DNA of 64,000 bases from Oscillospiraceae bacterium (GTDB taxonomy: Bacteria > Bacillota > Clostridia > Oscillospirales > Ruminococcaceae): the NCBI GenBank assembly GCA_902362965.1, contig CABIYQ010000002.1, positions 165,200-229,199 on the forward strand, written 5' to 3'. Both the position numbers and the translations under genes were made by a program. Below, in pieces: positions 44,414 to 54,033 of this stretch. Position 1 is the first letter of the stretch. Every line of letters starts with the position of its first letter. The notes under the pieces were generated by a model, which had not been told where the DNA came from, made no database searches, and saw only the letters and a program-made list of their open reading frames with translations.

Positions 44414-45718
44414 ATGTTTTTAGATATAGTAATAAATACCATTGACGAGTATGGTATGATAAAAAAGGACGATTGTATTACCGCTGCGCTTTCAGGCGGC
44501 GCTGACAGTGTTTGTCTGCTCCTTATTCTAAAAGAACTTTCAGACAAATATAGTTTCACACTTGACGCTTTGCATATAAATCATTGTATCAGAGGAAAAG
44601 AAAGCGACAGAGATGAGGAATTTTGCCGAAATCTCTGTAAAAAATATGATATACCACTGACAGTTATCCGTACCGATGTTCCCGCGGCTGCCGCAGAATC
44701 AAAAAAGTCGCTTGAAGAAACCGCAAGGGACATCAGGTATCAAGCCTTTGAAAAGCATGCCGGAGACAAAGGTAAAATTGCAACCGCCCATACGGTTTCT
44801 GACAATGCGGAAACGGTAATTCTCAATATGGCAAGAGGAACAGGTTTGAAGGGATTATGCGGTATACCGCCTGTGAGAGATAATATAATCCGTCCTCTTT
44901 TAGATGTTACAAGACAGCATATTGAAGATTATTTAAAAAGCATAAATCAAGGGTTTGTGACTGATTCCACAAATCTTTCAGACGATTATACAAGAAACAG
45001 GATCAGACATAAAATCATTCCTGAATTGCTTAAAATAAATGAGGGATTTTATAAAACTTTTTCTTCTGAAATTAAAATTCTAAAGGAAGAAAACAGTTTT
45101 ATCGCTCAGTGTGCCGAGGATGCATACAGAAAGTGCCGAAATGGTTCGGGTGTAATAAGCGGATTGGATAAATATCCCGACGCTGTGAAAAAAAGAATCA
45201 TTTCTATGTTTTTTATTGAAAATAATCTTCCTTTTGATTATAATAAAATATGTTCAGTATGCTCTCTTGCCGAAAAAAACGGCAAAATTAATATTGCAAA
45301 AGGAGTTTTTATTACCGGAAAAAACGGCAGTATTTCTATTATTGGTGAATCTGAAAGAATTCCGGAGCTTGAAACTCCTCTTAAAATTGGTCGGAATTAT
45401 ATTTTTAAGAATAAAGTTCTGATTGCTGAAAAAAATAAAAAAGACGGTTTATTGATCGACCTGGATAAAGTCTGCGGTACGATTATTCTGAGAAACCGGA
45501 GATACGGGGATAAAATCAAGCTTAGCGGACGGGATTTTACATCTTCCGTGAAAAAGCTTTTAAATGAAAATATTCCATCTGAAAAACGTCCGTTTATTCA
45601 CTATCTGTCCGATGATATGGGACTCATTTATGTTGAAAATATCGGCGTTGCAGACAGAGTTAAAGTAACCGGGGAATCAAATCGGATTTTATCCGTAAAA
45701 ACAGAGGATGTGATATGA
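44414..45718 (+). CDS. tilS: tRNA(Ile)-lysidine synthase
   Basis: 434 residues. PP-loop ATPase motif ALSGGADSVCLL, then DALHINHCIRGKESDRDEEF and AHTVSDNAETVILNMARGTG, followed by the C-terminal TilS domains. It converts C34 of the AUA-reading tRNA(Ile) to lysidine with ATP and lysine. Begins directly after the dnaB stop, with GGAGGG in the dnaB end. Stop overlaps the hpt ATG (ATGA). The tilS-hpt-ftsH order is widely conserved. Confidence 0.96.
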   Translation: MFLDIVINTIDEYGMIKKDDCITAALSGGADSVCLLLILKELSDKYSFTLDALHINHCIRGKESDRDEEFCRNLCKKYDIPLTVIRTDVPAAAAESKKSLEETARDIRYQAFEKHAGDKGKIATAHTVSDNAETVILNMARGTGLKGLCGIPPVRDNIIRPLLDVTRQHIEDYLKSINQGFVTDSTNLSDDYTRNRIRHKIIPELLKINEGFYKTFSSEIKILKEENSFIAQCAEDAYRKCRNGSGVISGLDKYPDAVKKRIISMFFIENNLPFDYNKICSVCSLAEKNGKINIAKGVFITGKNGSISIIGESERIPELETPLKIGRNYIFKNKVLIAEKNKKDGLLIDLDKVCGTIILRNRRYGDKIKLSGRDFTSSVKKLLNENIPSEKRPFIHYLSDDMGLIYVENIGVADRVKVTGESNRILSVKTEDVI

Positions 45719-46257
45719 AATTGTCAGAACACGAAATAAAAAAAGTCCTCTTTTCGGCTGAGGAAATAAAAACTCGTGTTGCAGAATTAGGAAAAATTCT
45801 AACGGAGGATTATAAAAACAAAAATCCTCTTTTAATCTGCCCTTTGAAGGGTTCTATTATGTTTTTTTCAGATATTGTAAGGGAAATAAAAATTCCCTGT
45901 GAAATTGACTTTATGACTGTTTCAAGTTATAATAGTAATACGGTAAGCTCCGGAGAAATTAAAATTTTAAAGGATCTTACGGAAAATATAAACGGAAGGC
46001 ATGTACTCATTATAGAAGATATTATTGATACAGGTCTTACCCTTTATAATCTGAAAAAAATGTTAAGCAGCAGAAATCCCGAAAGCTTGAAAATCTGTAC
46101 TCTTTTAGATAAACCGTCCCGCCGCATTGCCGATATTAAAGGCGATTACTGCGGATTTGTTATTCCCGATAAGTTTGTGGTAGGTTACGGCATGGATCTG
46201 AATGAGAAATACAGAAACCTGCCTTTTATAGGCATTTACGAATCTGAAAATACATAA
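45715..46257 (+). CDS. hpt: Hypoxanthine phosphoribosyltransferase
   Basis: 180 residues. The PRPP-binding motif LIIEDIIDTGLTLYNL, the substrate loop VSSYNSNTVSSGEIKI and the C-terminal FVIPDKFVVGYGMDLNEKYRNLP segment are typical. Salvages hypoxanthine and guanine to IMP and GMP. Start codon overlaps the tilS stop. Confidence 0.96.
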   Translation: MKLSEHEIKKVLFSAEEIKTRVAELGKILTEDYKNKNPLLICPLKGSIMFFSDIVREIKIPCEIDFMTVSSYNSNTVSSGEIKILKDLTENINGRHVLIIEDIIDTGLTLYNLKKMLSSRNPESLKICTLLDKPSRRIADIKGDYCGFVIPDKFVVGYGMDLNEKYRNLPFIGIYESENT

Positions 46258-46311
46258 GGCAGCGCCGCACAGCGGTATTGCCGCAGACAAAAGAATGGAG
46301 TGAATTTATTA

Positions 46312-48258
46312 TTGGCATCTAACAGAAACAACAGAGGAATAGCAGCATATATTGCAGTTGCAGCAGTTCTGATTCTTGCATTTGTGTTTATTTTTCCTCA
46401 AATTACTGAATCAGGCAAAAAAACTCAGTATTCGGATGTAATTAAGTACTTTGACGATTACAAGGTTAGCTCTTACACCCTTGATCTGGGATCAGGCGAG
46501 CTTGAATTTACAATTGAAGGGGAAGAGAAGCCCCGTCAGTATACAGTTCCTAATGTAAGCGTTTTTCTTGACGATACTGAAAATTACAGAGAAAATTACA
46601 ACCAAAAGCATCCTGACGCTCCGCTGAAACAGGATTACAAAAAGATCAAGGATAATTCATGGATTCTTTCTGTGGTTCCGACTGTTTTAATGCTTGGATT
46701 GGGCATTGCATTGTTCATTTTTATGATGAAACAGGCAGGAGGCGGCGGTAAATATTCTTCCTTCGGCAAAGCAAACATTAAAAATCAAGCGCATAATAAC
46801 GGTAAGAAGGTTACCTTTGCCGATGTTGCCGGTGCTGATGAAGAAAAGCATGAAATGGAAGAAATCGTTGATTTCCTTAAAAATCCTAAAAAATACAGTG
46901 AAATCGGCGCAAGAATTCCAAAAGGCGTGCTTCTTTTAGGACCTCCTGGTACAGGTAAAACGCTGCTTGCAAAGGCTGTTGCCGGTGAAGCAGGCTGTCC
47001 GTTTTTCCCAATTTCAGGTTCTGATTTTGTTGAAATGTTCGTAGGCGTCGGCGCTTCAAGAGTACGAGACCTTTTTGAACAGGCAAAGAAAAATGCTCCA
47101 TCAATTATTTTCATTGATGAAATTGACGCTGTGGGACGTCAAAGAGGCACAGGTCTGGGCGGCGGACATGATGAACGTGAACAGACTTTGAACCAGTTAC
47201 TTGTAGAAATGGACGGCTTTACGGGCAATGAAAGTGTTATTGTAATTGCAGCTACAAACCGTCGTGATATTCTTGATCCCGCACTGCTGCGTCCGGGACG
47301 TTTCGACAGACAGATTGTAGTCAGCTATCCTGATATAAAAGGACGTGAAGAGGTGCTGAAGGTTCATACAAGAAATAAGCCTTTAGCTCCGGACGTAAAC
47401 CTTAAGACAATTGCCCAGACAACAGTCGGATTTACAGGAGCTGATCTTGAAAATCTCGTTAACGAGGCTTCGCTTCTTGCAGCACGTGCTGACAGAAAAG
47501 CTATCACTAAAGAAGATATAGAAGAAGCTACAATTAAAGTAGTTGCAGGTCCTGAAAAGAAATCCCGTGTGGTTACTGAACGTGAAAAGAAGTTGACTTC
47601 ATATCATGAAGCAGGTCATGCAATCTGCACATATTATTGTCCGTCTCAGGATAAGGTGCATCAGGTATCAATCATCCCCAGAGGCATGGCAGGAGGCTTT
47701 ACAATGTCACTTCCTGAGCATGACAAGTCCTATATGAGTAAAACTGAAATGTATGAAAATATTGTAACGCTCCTTGGCGGACGTGTTGCTGAAAAGCTGA
47801 TACTTGACGATATTTCTACAGGCGCTTCAAATGATCTTGAAAGAGCTACTTCAATTGCCAGAAATATGGTTACAAGATACGGATTCAGTGAAAAGCTTGG
47901 CCCAATGGTTTACGGAAATGACCAGAGCGAAGTATTTTTAGGAAGAGACTTTAACAGCAACAGAAACTATTCTGAAAACGTTGCCGCTGAAATTGATGCT
48001 GAAATGAGAGAAATTATTGAGGGCGGTTATCAGAAGTCTAAAGATATTCTTGAAGAACATATGGATCAGTTGCATCTTCTTGCAAAATATCTTATGAAAT
48101 TTGAAAAGATTGACAGCAATGACTTTGAAATTCTTATGAAGGGTGAAATGGATCCAAAGGTTTTTGAAAATTCTCCGGAAGATACTAAAACTGAAGAAAA
48201 TTCAGAACCAGAAAGCACTAATGTTACCAATGAAAATTCTACAAAAACAGAAGAATAA
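46312..48258 (+). CDS. ftsH: ATP-dependent zinc metalloprotease FtsH
   Basis: About 648 residues. A membrane segment near residues 11-27, an extracytoplasmic domain, a second membrane segment near 120-140, an AAA+ domain with Walker A GPPGTGKT, pore loop [10 protein letters not shown], Walker B IIFIDEID and the SRH region, then the protease domain with the zinc site HEAGH. It degrades membrane and regulatory proteins. The start is probably TTG at 46312, 11 bases after GGAG; a GTG at 46300 overlaps that site. The tail after about 615 is acidic and Asn/Thr-rich. Confidence 0.96.
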   Translation: MASNRNNRGIAAYIAVAAVLILAFVFIFPQITESGKKTQYSDVIKYFDDYKVSSYTLDLGSGELEFTIEGEEKPRQYTVPNVSVFLDDTENYRENYNQKHPDAPLKQDYKKIKDNSWILSVVPTVLMLGLGIALFIFMMKQAGGGGKYSSFGKANIKNQAHNNGKKVTFADVAGADEEKHEMEEIVDFLKNPKKYSEIGARIPKGVLLLGPPGTGKTLLAKAVAGEAGCPFFPISGSDFVEMFVGVGASRVRDLFEQAKKNAPSIIFIDEIDAVGRQRGTGLGGGHDEREQTLNQLLVEMDGFTGNESVIVIAATNRRDILDPALLRPGRFDRQIVVSYPDIKGREEVLKVHTRNKPLAPDVNLKTIAQTTVGFTGADLENLVNEASLLAARADRKAITKEDIEEATIKVVAGPEKKSRVVTEREKKLTSYHEAGHAICTYYCPSQDKVHQVSIIPRGMAGGFTMSLPEHDKSYMSKTEMYENIVTLLGGRVAEKLILDDISTGASNDLERATSIARNMVTRYGFSEKLGPMVYGNDQSEVFLGRDFNSNRNYSENVAAEIDAEMREIIEGGYQKSKDILEEHMDQLHLLAKYLMKFEKIDSNDFEILMKGEMDPKVFENSPEDTKTEENSEPESTNVTNENSTKTEE

Positions 48259-48262
48259 AAAC

Positions 48263-48291
48263 TATGGAGACTGTTATATACAGTCTCCATA
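48263..48291 (+). other. Hairpin between ftsH and the DUF3267 gene
   Basis: TATGGAGACTGT / ACAGTCTCCATA perfect 12-base stem, 5-base loop, 4 bases after the ftsH stop. No T run follows, so it may be a processing or stability element, or a weak terminator. Confidence 0.5.
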
Positions 48292-48315
48292 AATTTGATT
48301 ACAGGAGTAACAATT

Positions 48316-48891
48316 ATGAAACTTCACTATAAGGGCAAATATGATTTAAATCCGGATTCCCTTCCGCATCAGCCTCATAAACCCAACGCCGTTCCTTTTA
48401 AGGAGGCAAAAGACACCAAAACCATGGCTATGATTTGTAATATTGCAGCTTTTCTGCTGCTTATTCCATTATTAATAATTTTATTTTTTAGATGCGGCAG
48501 AAACGGTCTTATTAATTTGTTTTGGGGGTCGCTCCTTTCAATGTTTTGTTTGTTTCCTCACGAAATTTTACATGCTGTCTGCTTTAAGGAAGATGTGTAT
48601 TTATATACAAATTTCAAACAAGGCATGCTTTTTGTAGTCGGTACTGAAACAATGAGCAAATCAAGATTTATTATTATGTCTCTTCTGCCTAATCTGATAT
48701 TTGGATTTATTCCGTATATTATTGCTATGATTATACCATCGGCTTCAATTTTAGGAGCTTTCGGAGCTGTATCAATTTGTATGGGCGTCGGCGATTATTA
48801 TAATGCAATACATGCGCTAGTACAGATGCCTAAAGGTTCAAGAACATATTTACATAAATTCAATTCATTCTGGTATATTCCTGAAAGGTAA
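48316..48891 (+). CDS. DUF3267 family putative membrane zinc metalloprotease
   Basis: 191 residues with four probable membrane segments (about 36-56, 62-80, 118-142, 145-165). The zincin motif HEILH lies in LFPHEILHAVCF, and GVGDYYNAI near the end offers a possible third ligand, as in DUF3267 proteins. Substrate unknown. ATG at 48316 behind AGGAG; the frame extends 7 codons upstream without support. Confidence 0.8.
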   Translation: MKLHYKGKYDLNPDSLPHQPHKPNAVPFKEAKDTKTMAMICNIAAFLLLIPLLIILFFRCGRNGLINLFWGSLLSMFCLFPHEILHAVCFKEDVYLYTNFKQGMLFVVGTETMSKSRFIIMSLLPNLIFGFIPYIIAMIIPSASILGAFGAVSICMGVGDYYNAIHALVQMPKGSRTYLHKFNSFWYIPER

Positions 48892-48904
48892 TTTTTATAA
48901 GTAA

Positions 48905-48932
48905 AAACCCGCTTTGAAGCGGGCTTTTTTTA
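48905..48932 (+). terminator. Terminator after the DUF3267 gene
   Basis: CCCGCTT / AAGCGGG stem, 2-base nominal loop, followed by CTTTTTTT. Confidence 0.85.
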
Positions 48933-48939
48933 TTTATAT

Positions 48940-48968
48940 AAAAAAGAGCACCGCTGTTATGCGGTGCT
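48940..48968 (-). terminator. Terminator of the SCP2-sfp operon
   Basis: On the minus strand, AGCACCGC / GCGGTGCT stem followed by a T-rich tract. A second hairpin, AACACGGT / ACCGTGTT-like, lies between it and the sfp stop (about 48980-49003). Confidence 0.75.
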
Positions 48969-49042
48969 GAGAGAGGGGGATCACACGGTCAGTTTTACCG
49001 TGTTATTAAAGACCTTTTAAAAGATCAATGAAAATGTCATGT

Positions 49043-49645
49043 TTAAATTTTATAAGTGAAAAAATCTTTATCTGTATGCACTCTGAAAAATTTATTTTCA
49101 GCTGTCTTTTTGAGACAAAGTGAACAAACAAATTTTTGGTTTACAATAATCTGAGTAAATGAATAGCCATCACAGCCTACAGACATTATAATATCATCAT
49201 TTATCAAAAATTCTGCACTTTTCAGCGGATAAGATATACCTATTCCCAAAGCCTTGACAAAGCTTTCCTTGAGAGTCCATATTCTGAAAAACATTTGATC
49301 CGGATCGGCGGAATTTTCTAAAATATATTTTTCTTTTTCAGAAAAAGCACGTCTGATCACACCGGGACGTAACTTGCGAATATCCTCTGCATCAACGCCA
49401 ACCTCTGTTTTTTCTATAGCGCATACAGCAAGCTCTCTGCAATGGCTTATATTAAAATAAAGATTTTTACTGTCTTTGAGAAAAGGTTTTCCATACTTGT
49501 TGTATGATACCGAACTTTCACTTAAATCAATACCGTATGATTTAAGCCCGTCTGATAACGCGGTATAAACAGATTTTCTCAGTTGCTTTTTATGCAGCGA
49601 CTTATCATTATCAAGGTTAAATGAACGCCTGACAAAATAAAGCAC
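49043..49645 (-). CDS. 4'-phosphopantetheinyl transferase, Sfp type
   Basis: 200 residues. Motif P1b/P2 region YNKYGKPFL ... YFNISHC, metal motif EVGVDAEDIR and the WTLKESFVKALG motif are typical of Sfp-type enzymes, which load phosphopantetheine from CoA on carrier proteins. No carrier protein, PKS or NRPS gene is in the window, so it may serve acyl carrier protein or a distant cluster. GTG start at 49645, 3 bases after the SCP2 gene stop; translationally coupled to it. Confidence 0.92.
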   Translation of the reverse strand: MLYFVRRSFNLDNDKSLHKKQLRKSVYTALSDGLKSYGIDLSESSVSYNKYGKPFLKDSKNLYFNISHCRELAVCAIEKTEVGVDAEDIRKLRPGVIRRAFSEKEKYILENSADPDQMFFRIWTLKESFVKALGIGISYPLKSAEFLINDDIIMSVGCDGYSFTQIIVNQKFVCSLCLKKTAENKFFRVHTDKDFFTYKI

Positions 49646-49648
49646 TTA

Positions 49649-50179
49649 TCAGCCTTTTTTAGCTGTTGATTTTGTTGTTGTTTTTGCTGTTTTTGTAGAA
49701 GCCTTAACAGCCTTAGAAGCAGTTTTGGAATCTGCCTTTACGGACGCCTTGGTTGATTTTGCAGTTTTTGCAGGAGCAGCCTTAGATGATTCTTCCTTAT
49801 CTGTCTTAGCAGCTGCCTTGGTTGTTCTCTTTTTTGCAGCAGCCTTAGGCTTTTTATTTTCTTCAATAACAGCCTGAATAGAAAGTGCTTTTGAAATATC
49901 ACCGTCAACTGTAATTTTTCCGGCTTCAAAAGCTTCAACTGCGCCCAGATTGCCGCTTAAAATATTAACAATATCTTCTCCAGAGGCTGTCAGTATAGCG
50001 TCATTATCCTTATAGTCAAACGGTTCTATAAACAACTGACCGTCGTTGATTTCAGCGTAGAACGCACCTGAACCTTCGCCAGTGATATTGATCTGCAATG
50101 CAAGATGACCTTCGTATTTGCTTACATCTGCCGAACCGAATTCTTTCTTTACCTTAGCTACGATTTCTTCATAAGTCAT
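49649..50179 (-). CDS. SCP2 sterol-binding-domain protein with histone-H1-like basic tail
   Basis: 176 residues. Residues 1 to about 107 form an SCP2-type lipid-binding domain (LALQINITGEGSGAFYAEI, then FDYKDNDAILTASGEDIVNIL). The last about 69 residues are almost only Lys, Ala, Thr and Ser (PKAAAKKRTTKAAAKTDKEE and similar repeats), like the C-terminal tail of histone H1 or bacterial H1-like proteins. SCP2 domains bind fatty acyl or other lipids; the tail could bind DNA, RNA or anionic membrane. I know no defined function for this fusion. ATG at 50179 behind AGGAGG; sfp follows in the operon. Confidence 0.82.
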   Translation of the reverse strand: MTYEEIVAKVKKEFGSADVSKYEGHLALQINITGEGSGAFYAEINDGQLFIEPFDYKDNDAILTASGEDIVNILSGNLGAVEAFEAGKITVDGDISKALSIQAVIEENKKPKAAAKKRTTKAAAKTDKEESSKAAPAKTAKSTKASVKADSKTASKAVKASTKTAKTTTKSTAKKG

Positions 50180-50253
50180 AGTTAAAATCCTCCTGTTTAA
50201 TATACTTAGCTATGTTTACGCATCAAGCGTTCAATTTATTTTTTCATATTATA

Positions 50254-50283
50254 TTTATAACATAAATTTCATAAAGAAGTCAA
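50254..50283 (-). promoter_or_regulatory. Promoter of the SCP2-sfp operon
   Basis: On the minus strand: TTGACT (50283-50278), 18-base spacer, TATAAA (50259-50254), about 75 bases before the start at 50179. Confidence 0.6.
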
Positions 50284-50502
50284 TTGTTTAAATGTAGATT
50301 TTTTTTGATGTGAATTTGACTAAAATCAGCAATTTTTTTGATTTTTCGGTGCAAAATCAACGTAAATACGACTTTTACAATAGAAAATAAACAAATCATA
50401 AAACTTTTGATATAAAATACTGGTTATTTTGACTTATAAATTCATTGTGCAAAATGACGAATTAATTAATCATTTTTTGTATGATCCAACATTTTTTATG
50501 GG

Positions 50503-50531
50503 TTGTTTAAAGAATAACAATATGATATAAT
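50503..50531 (+). promoter_or_regulatory. Promoter of the GT-C-like membrane protein gene
   Basis: TTGTTT (50503-50508), 17-base spacer, TATAAT (50526-50531) with extended -10 TGA; start codon at 50570 behind GGGGGA. Confidence 0.65.
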
Positions 50532-50569
50532 ATTATTAACAAGTTAAAAATTCTTATTTGGGGGATTTT

Positions 50570-52357
50570 ATGTTAATAAAATTAAAGAATTTAAAATGTC
50601 TGATTGATAGTTGGTATAACAAAATTTCAAATTCAAAAACCTATCAAAAGTGGTCAGTTATTGTCTTTTGTTTTCTTTGCTTTGCGGCGGTAATTCTGAT
50701 CCAGATCAAATTTATGCTTCCTCTGGATCAACCGATATTCGGTCATGACGTGGGTTATCATCTTCTTCGTACTGAAGCCTTAAAGCAGCGAATTGAAGAT
50801 ATGAATTTTTTCAACGGCGGTATTGATTATTTGTTTTACAACGGTGCGGGATATGCAAGTTCCTTGGCTTATCCGGATCTGCTTTTATACATTCCTGCTC
50901 TTTTGCGGACAGCCGGTGTCGGAATAGGTCTGAGCATGTCGATTTTTTTAATCGTATGCCATGTTCTTAGCTATTTTTCGATGTTTTTATGTGTGCGAAA
51001 AATTTCCGGAAGTCCGGTCTGCGGAACTATTGCCGCCGTTATTTTTTCATTGTCACAGTACAGACTTGATAATCTTTTTACAAGATTTGCGCTGGGTGAG
51101 ATTCAGGCGTACATATTCTGGCCGATAATTATATACGGTTTATACGACTTGATATTTGATGAATTCAAAAAGCCGTATGTACTTGGAATAGGAATTGCCG
51201 GTATGCTGCTTACTCATACCGTTTCTACAGCGCTTGCATTAGGATTGTGTGTTCTTTATGTTCTCATATTTATCAAAAGACTTATTAAAAATCCCAGAAA
51301 AATTATAAAGCTTGGTATTACGGCACTGATAGTCGTTGCAGTAACGTCTTTTTATTGGATACCTCTTCTGGAGTTTATGTTGTCATGTGATTTGACAGTT
51401 GCTCATCCCAGAAATGCAGCGTCGCAGTTTGTAGGAAAATTTTTAAACCTGTTTAAGGATATTCCATTGATTTATGCCGATGCAGGTTTAGGCATAGTGA
51501 TTTTTCTGCTGTGTCTTCCGAGAATTGCCCTTTGTAAGAAATCTCCGATTTACAAGTCTCTTAATATTTCCGATACGGATAAGAAGCGTCCTAAGCTTCT
51601 TGTTGCCGCTGATTCATTTATGATTATAGGATTTCTTATATGTATTGCTTCAACAGATATTGCTCCTTGGAAAATATTGGCGCCGATCCTTGATTTTCTG
51701 CAATATCCGTATCGCTTATTTGCATTAGCTACCGCTTTGATAGCTGTTGCTGCTGCAATATTTGTGTATTGTTTAACTAAATTTACAAATTCACATAAAT
51801 TAGGAATGGTTGTTGTGACTGCGGCTGCGGTTATATATTCATGCATTCACATTCAAACAATTGCTCCGTTCCACTTGGGGGAATATCCTGATAATTATTA
51901 TGACAATCCTGAACAAACATATGATGTCAGCTACGGAGAATGGCTTCCGTGGGCAACCCAAATTAATATAGATTACGCCAGAGAAATGACAGATAAACTT
52001 GTTTTGAATAACGGTCAGCAAGTGCCGTTCGGAAGATATAACGGGTATCTTGAATTTATCATGCCGGAGGAAGGAGCAGATTATGCCGACGTACCGTTTA
52101 TCTGGTACAAAGGCTATACTGCTGAGGATGAAACCGGAAAAGAGCTTGATATTTCTATGAATGAAATCGGCTTTGTAAGGGTAGATACCTCAGACGCCCA
52201 GGGCAAGGTTATGGTTCAATATAAGGTCACTCCTCTGAAAATAATATCATATATCATTACACTGACGGCATTTATAACTCTTGCTGTTATGGTTATAGTG
52301 AAAATAATTCGTAAGAAAAATAAATCAATTATGCCAAATCAAAATGAAACGGTATAA
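50570..52357 (+). CDS. Polytopic membrane protein, GT-C glycosyltransferase-like
   Basis: 595 residues with about eleven membrane segments. After the first segment (about 27-50) comes a first outer loop with FGHDVGYHLLRTEAL, resembling the acidic loop of GT-C glycosyltransferases and of the membrane proteins called 6-pyruvoyl-tetrahydropterin-synthase-related. A C-terminal outer domain (about 455-560) precedes the last membrane segment. It may transfer sugar from a polyprenyl-phosphate donor to a wall or surface polymer; donor and acceptor are unknown. Monocistronic, with promoter and terminator. Confidence 0.65.
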   Translation: MLIKLKNLKCLIDSWYNKISNSKTYQKWSVIVFCFLCFAAVILIQIKFMLPLDQPIFGHDVGYHLLRTEALKQRIEDMNFFNGGIDYLFYNGAGYASSLAYPDLLLYIPALLRTAGVGIGLSMSIFLIVCHVLSYFSMFLCVRKISGSPVCGTIAAVIFSLSQYRLDNLFTRFALGEIQAYIFWPIIIYGLYDLIFDEFKKPYVLGIGIAGMLLTHTVSTALALGLCVLYVLIFIKRLIKNPRKIIKLGITALIVVAVTSFYWIPLLEFMLSCDLTVAHPRNAASQFVGKFLNLFKDIPLIYADAGLGIVIFLLCLPRIALCKKSPIYKSLNISDTDKKRPKLLVAADSFMIIGFLICIASTDIAPWKILAPILDFLQYPYRLFALATALIAVAAAIFVYCLTKFTNSHKLGMVVVTAAAVIYSCIHIQTIAPFHLGEYPDNYYDNPEQTYDVSYGEWLPWATQINIDYAREMTDKLVLNNGQQVPFGRYNGYLEFIMPEEGADYADVPFIWYKGYTAEDETGKELDISMNEIGFVRVDTSDAQGKVMVQYKVTPLKIISYIITLTAFITLAVMVIVKIIRKKNKSIMPNQNETV

Positions 52358-52361
52358 TTTT

Positions 52362-52390
52362 AAAGGATGCTTTTTAAGGCGTCCTTTTTG
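52362..52390 (+). terminator. Terminator after the GT-C-like gene
   Basis: AAAGGATGC / GCGTCCTTT stem (one G-T pair) and TTTTT. Confidence 0.75.
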
Positions 52391-52436
52391 TTAAATACAA
52401 ACATAAGTTTAATAAATCAAATAAAATCCCAAATCC

Positions 52437-52465
52437 TTGACATTTTTATAAATTTATTATAAAAT
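52437..52465 (+). promoter_or_regulatory. Promoter of the NSS transporter gene
   Basis: TTGACA (52437-52442), 17-base spacer, TAAAAT (52460-52465); about 85 bases of leader before the start at 52553. Confidence 0.75.
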
Positions 52466-52552
52466 AAATATAATTATGTAAAATTAAATAAAGACGGATA
52501 AACAGATAAAGAAACGGCTTTTACTGTTTCCGCAGAAGGGAATATTCTTAAA

Positions 52553-53908
52553 ATGAGTAACCAAATTAATGGCGTAAAGAGCGGATTCGGCTCAAGACTG
52601 GGATTTATTCTGGCAGCTGCCGGTTCTGCGGTAGGATTAGGAAATATTTGGCGTTTTCCTTATCTGGCAGCAAAATACGGCGGAGGAATGTTTTTACTTA
52701 TATATCTGATACTTGCAGTAACTTTTGGATTTGCACTTATGATAACAGAAATTGCCATTGGCAGAAAAACAGGTAAAAGCGTTATCGGTGCATATTCGGC
52801 TATTAACAAACGTTTTGCTCCTCTTGGTTGGCTTGCTGCGGCGATTCCTGTTGTAATACTTCCATATTACTGTGTTATCGGAGGCTGGGTCTTAAAATAT
52901 CTTACAGAATTTGCTACGGGAGGCGGAAAATCAACTGCCGACAGTGGTGATTACTTTTCTGCATTTATAAGCAGTCCTGCTGCACCAATGGTATTCTTTG
53001 CGATTTTTATTGTGCTTACCGCTGCTGTAGTAATGCTTGGCGTTCAAAAAGGCATAGAAAAAGTCAGTAAAATTCTTATGCCTGTACTTATGCTGCTTAT
53101 TATAGGTATCGGTGTTTACACTCTTACTCTTCCGGGAGCAATTGACGGTCTGATATATTATGTTAAACCTGATTTATCGGAGTTTTCCATTAAAACAGTA
53201 ATAGCCGCAATGGGGCAGCTTTTCTACTCTATGTCCCTTGCCATGGGAATTATGATTACTTATGGCTCATATATGCGTAAAGAGGATAATATTGAAAAAT
53301 CAGTAAGACAAATTGAAATTTTTGATACGTTGGTAGCTTTTCTTGCCGGTTTGATAATTGTTCCGGCTGTGTTTGTTTTTTCAGGCGGCGACAGAAGCGC
53401 ACTGAATGCCGGTCCTAAACTTATGTTTGTAACGCTTCCGAATGTTTTTGATTCCATGTCCGGCGGACAGATTGTAGGTACTGTATTTTTTGTTCTTGTC
53501 GCACTTGCGGCGCTTACATCGTCGATTTCATTAATGGAAACCGTTGTGTCTATTATGTGCGAGCGTTTCAAGCTCAAAAGAGTTACAAGCTGTTTGATAG
53601 TAATTGCATTTTCGTTCCTTTTGGGTATGGTTTCTATTTTCGGTTACAGTATATGGTCAGATTTTACGATTTTTAAAATGCAGATGCTTGATTTCTTTGA
53701 CTTTGTAAGCAATAATATAATGATGCCTGTTGTTGCGCTTATGACGTGTATACTCATTGGTTTTGTTGTTAAATCAAAATATATTGAAGATGAAATAGAA
53801 CTAAATGCCAAATTCAAGTCCAGAACACTTTATCGCATAATGATAAAATATATTTGTCCGGCTTGTATGATCGTCATATTATTATCCTCACTGTTTATCT
53901 CTCTTTGA
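52553..53908 (+). CDS. Sodium-dependent transporter, NSS (SNF) family
   Basis: 451 residues with about eleven membrane segments. The first helix has the family signature GFILAAAGSAVGLGNIWRFP (Na+ and substrate site, as in LeuT), followed by YGGGMFLLIYL. Imports an amino acid or related solute with Na+; the substrate cannot be read. ATG at 52553; the ribosome binding site (GAAGGGA) is weakly spaced. Own promoter and terminator. Confidence 0.93.
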   Translation: MSNQINGVKSGFGSRLGFILAAAGSAVGLGNIWRFPYLAAKYGGGMFLLIYLILAVTFGFALMITEIAIGRKTGKSVIGAYSAINKRFAPLGWLAAAIPVVILPYYCVIGGWVLKYLTEFATGGGKSTADSGDYFSAFISSPAAPMVFFAIFIVLTAAVVMLGVQKGIEKVSKILMPVLMLLIIGIGVYTLTLPGAIDGLIYYVKPDLSEFSIKTVIAAMGQLFYSMSLAMGIMITYGSYMRKEDNIEKSVRQIEIFDTLVAFLAGLIIVPAVFVFSGGDRSALNAGPKLMFVTLPNVFDSMSGGQIVGTVFFVLVALAALTSSISLMETVVSIMCERFKLKRVTSCLIVIAFSFLLGMVSIFGYSIWSDFTIFKMQMLDFFDFVSNNIMMPVVALMTCILIGFVVKSKYIEDEIELNAKFKSRTLYRIMIKYICPACMIVILLSSLFISL

Positions 53909-53910
53909 TA

Positions 53911-53951
53911 ATTAAGAGCGGCTGATTAATAAAATAGCCGCTCTTAATTTT
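53911..53951 (+). terminator. Terminator after the NSS transporter gene
   Basis: ATTAAGAGCGGCT / AGCCGCTCTTAAT perfect 13-base stem followed by a T-rich tract. Confidence 0.9.
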
Positions 53952-53968
53952 ATTTTAAAAAGCCGCCC

Positions 53969-53997
53969 TTGAATTGCCATAAAATCTATGATATAAT
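53969..53997 (+). promoter_or_regulatory. Promoter of the ABC-F gene
   Basis: TTGAAT (53969-53974), 17-base spacer, TATAAT (53992-53997) with extended -10 TGA. Confidence 0.7.
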
Positions 53998-54033
53998 GAT
54001 AATAATTATATTTGTGAAATGGAGAATTATTTA

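Larger units (their letters stand above)
50180..50569. other. 390-base intergenic region with divergent promoters
   Basis: Very A/T-rich. It holds the minus-strand promoter of the SCP2 gene near its left end and the plus-strand promoter of the membrane protein gene near its right end. In the roughly 210 bases between them I see no open frame with a ribosome binding site and no convincing stem. Confidence 0.6.

Noticed and set aside
48961..48985. CTGAGAGAGGGG after a hairpin, recalling the CTGAGA of TPP riboswitches
   Set aside because: The other conserved parts of the TPP element are missing and no thiamine gene follows; the hairpin is better explained as the minus-strand terminator after sfp.
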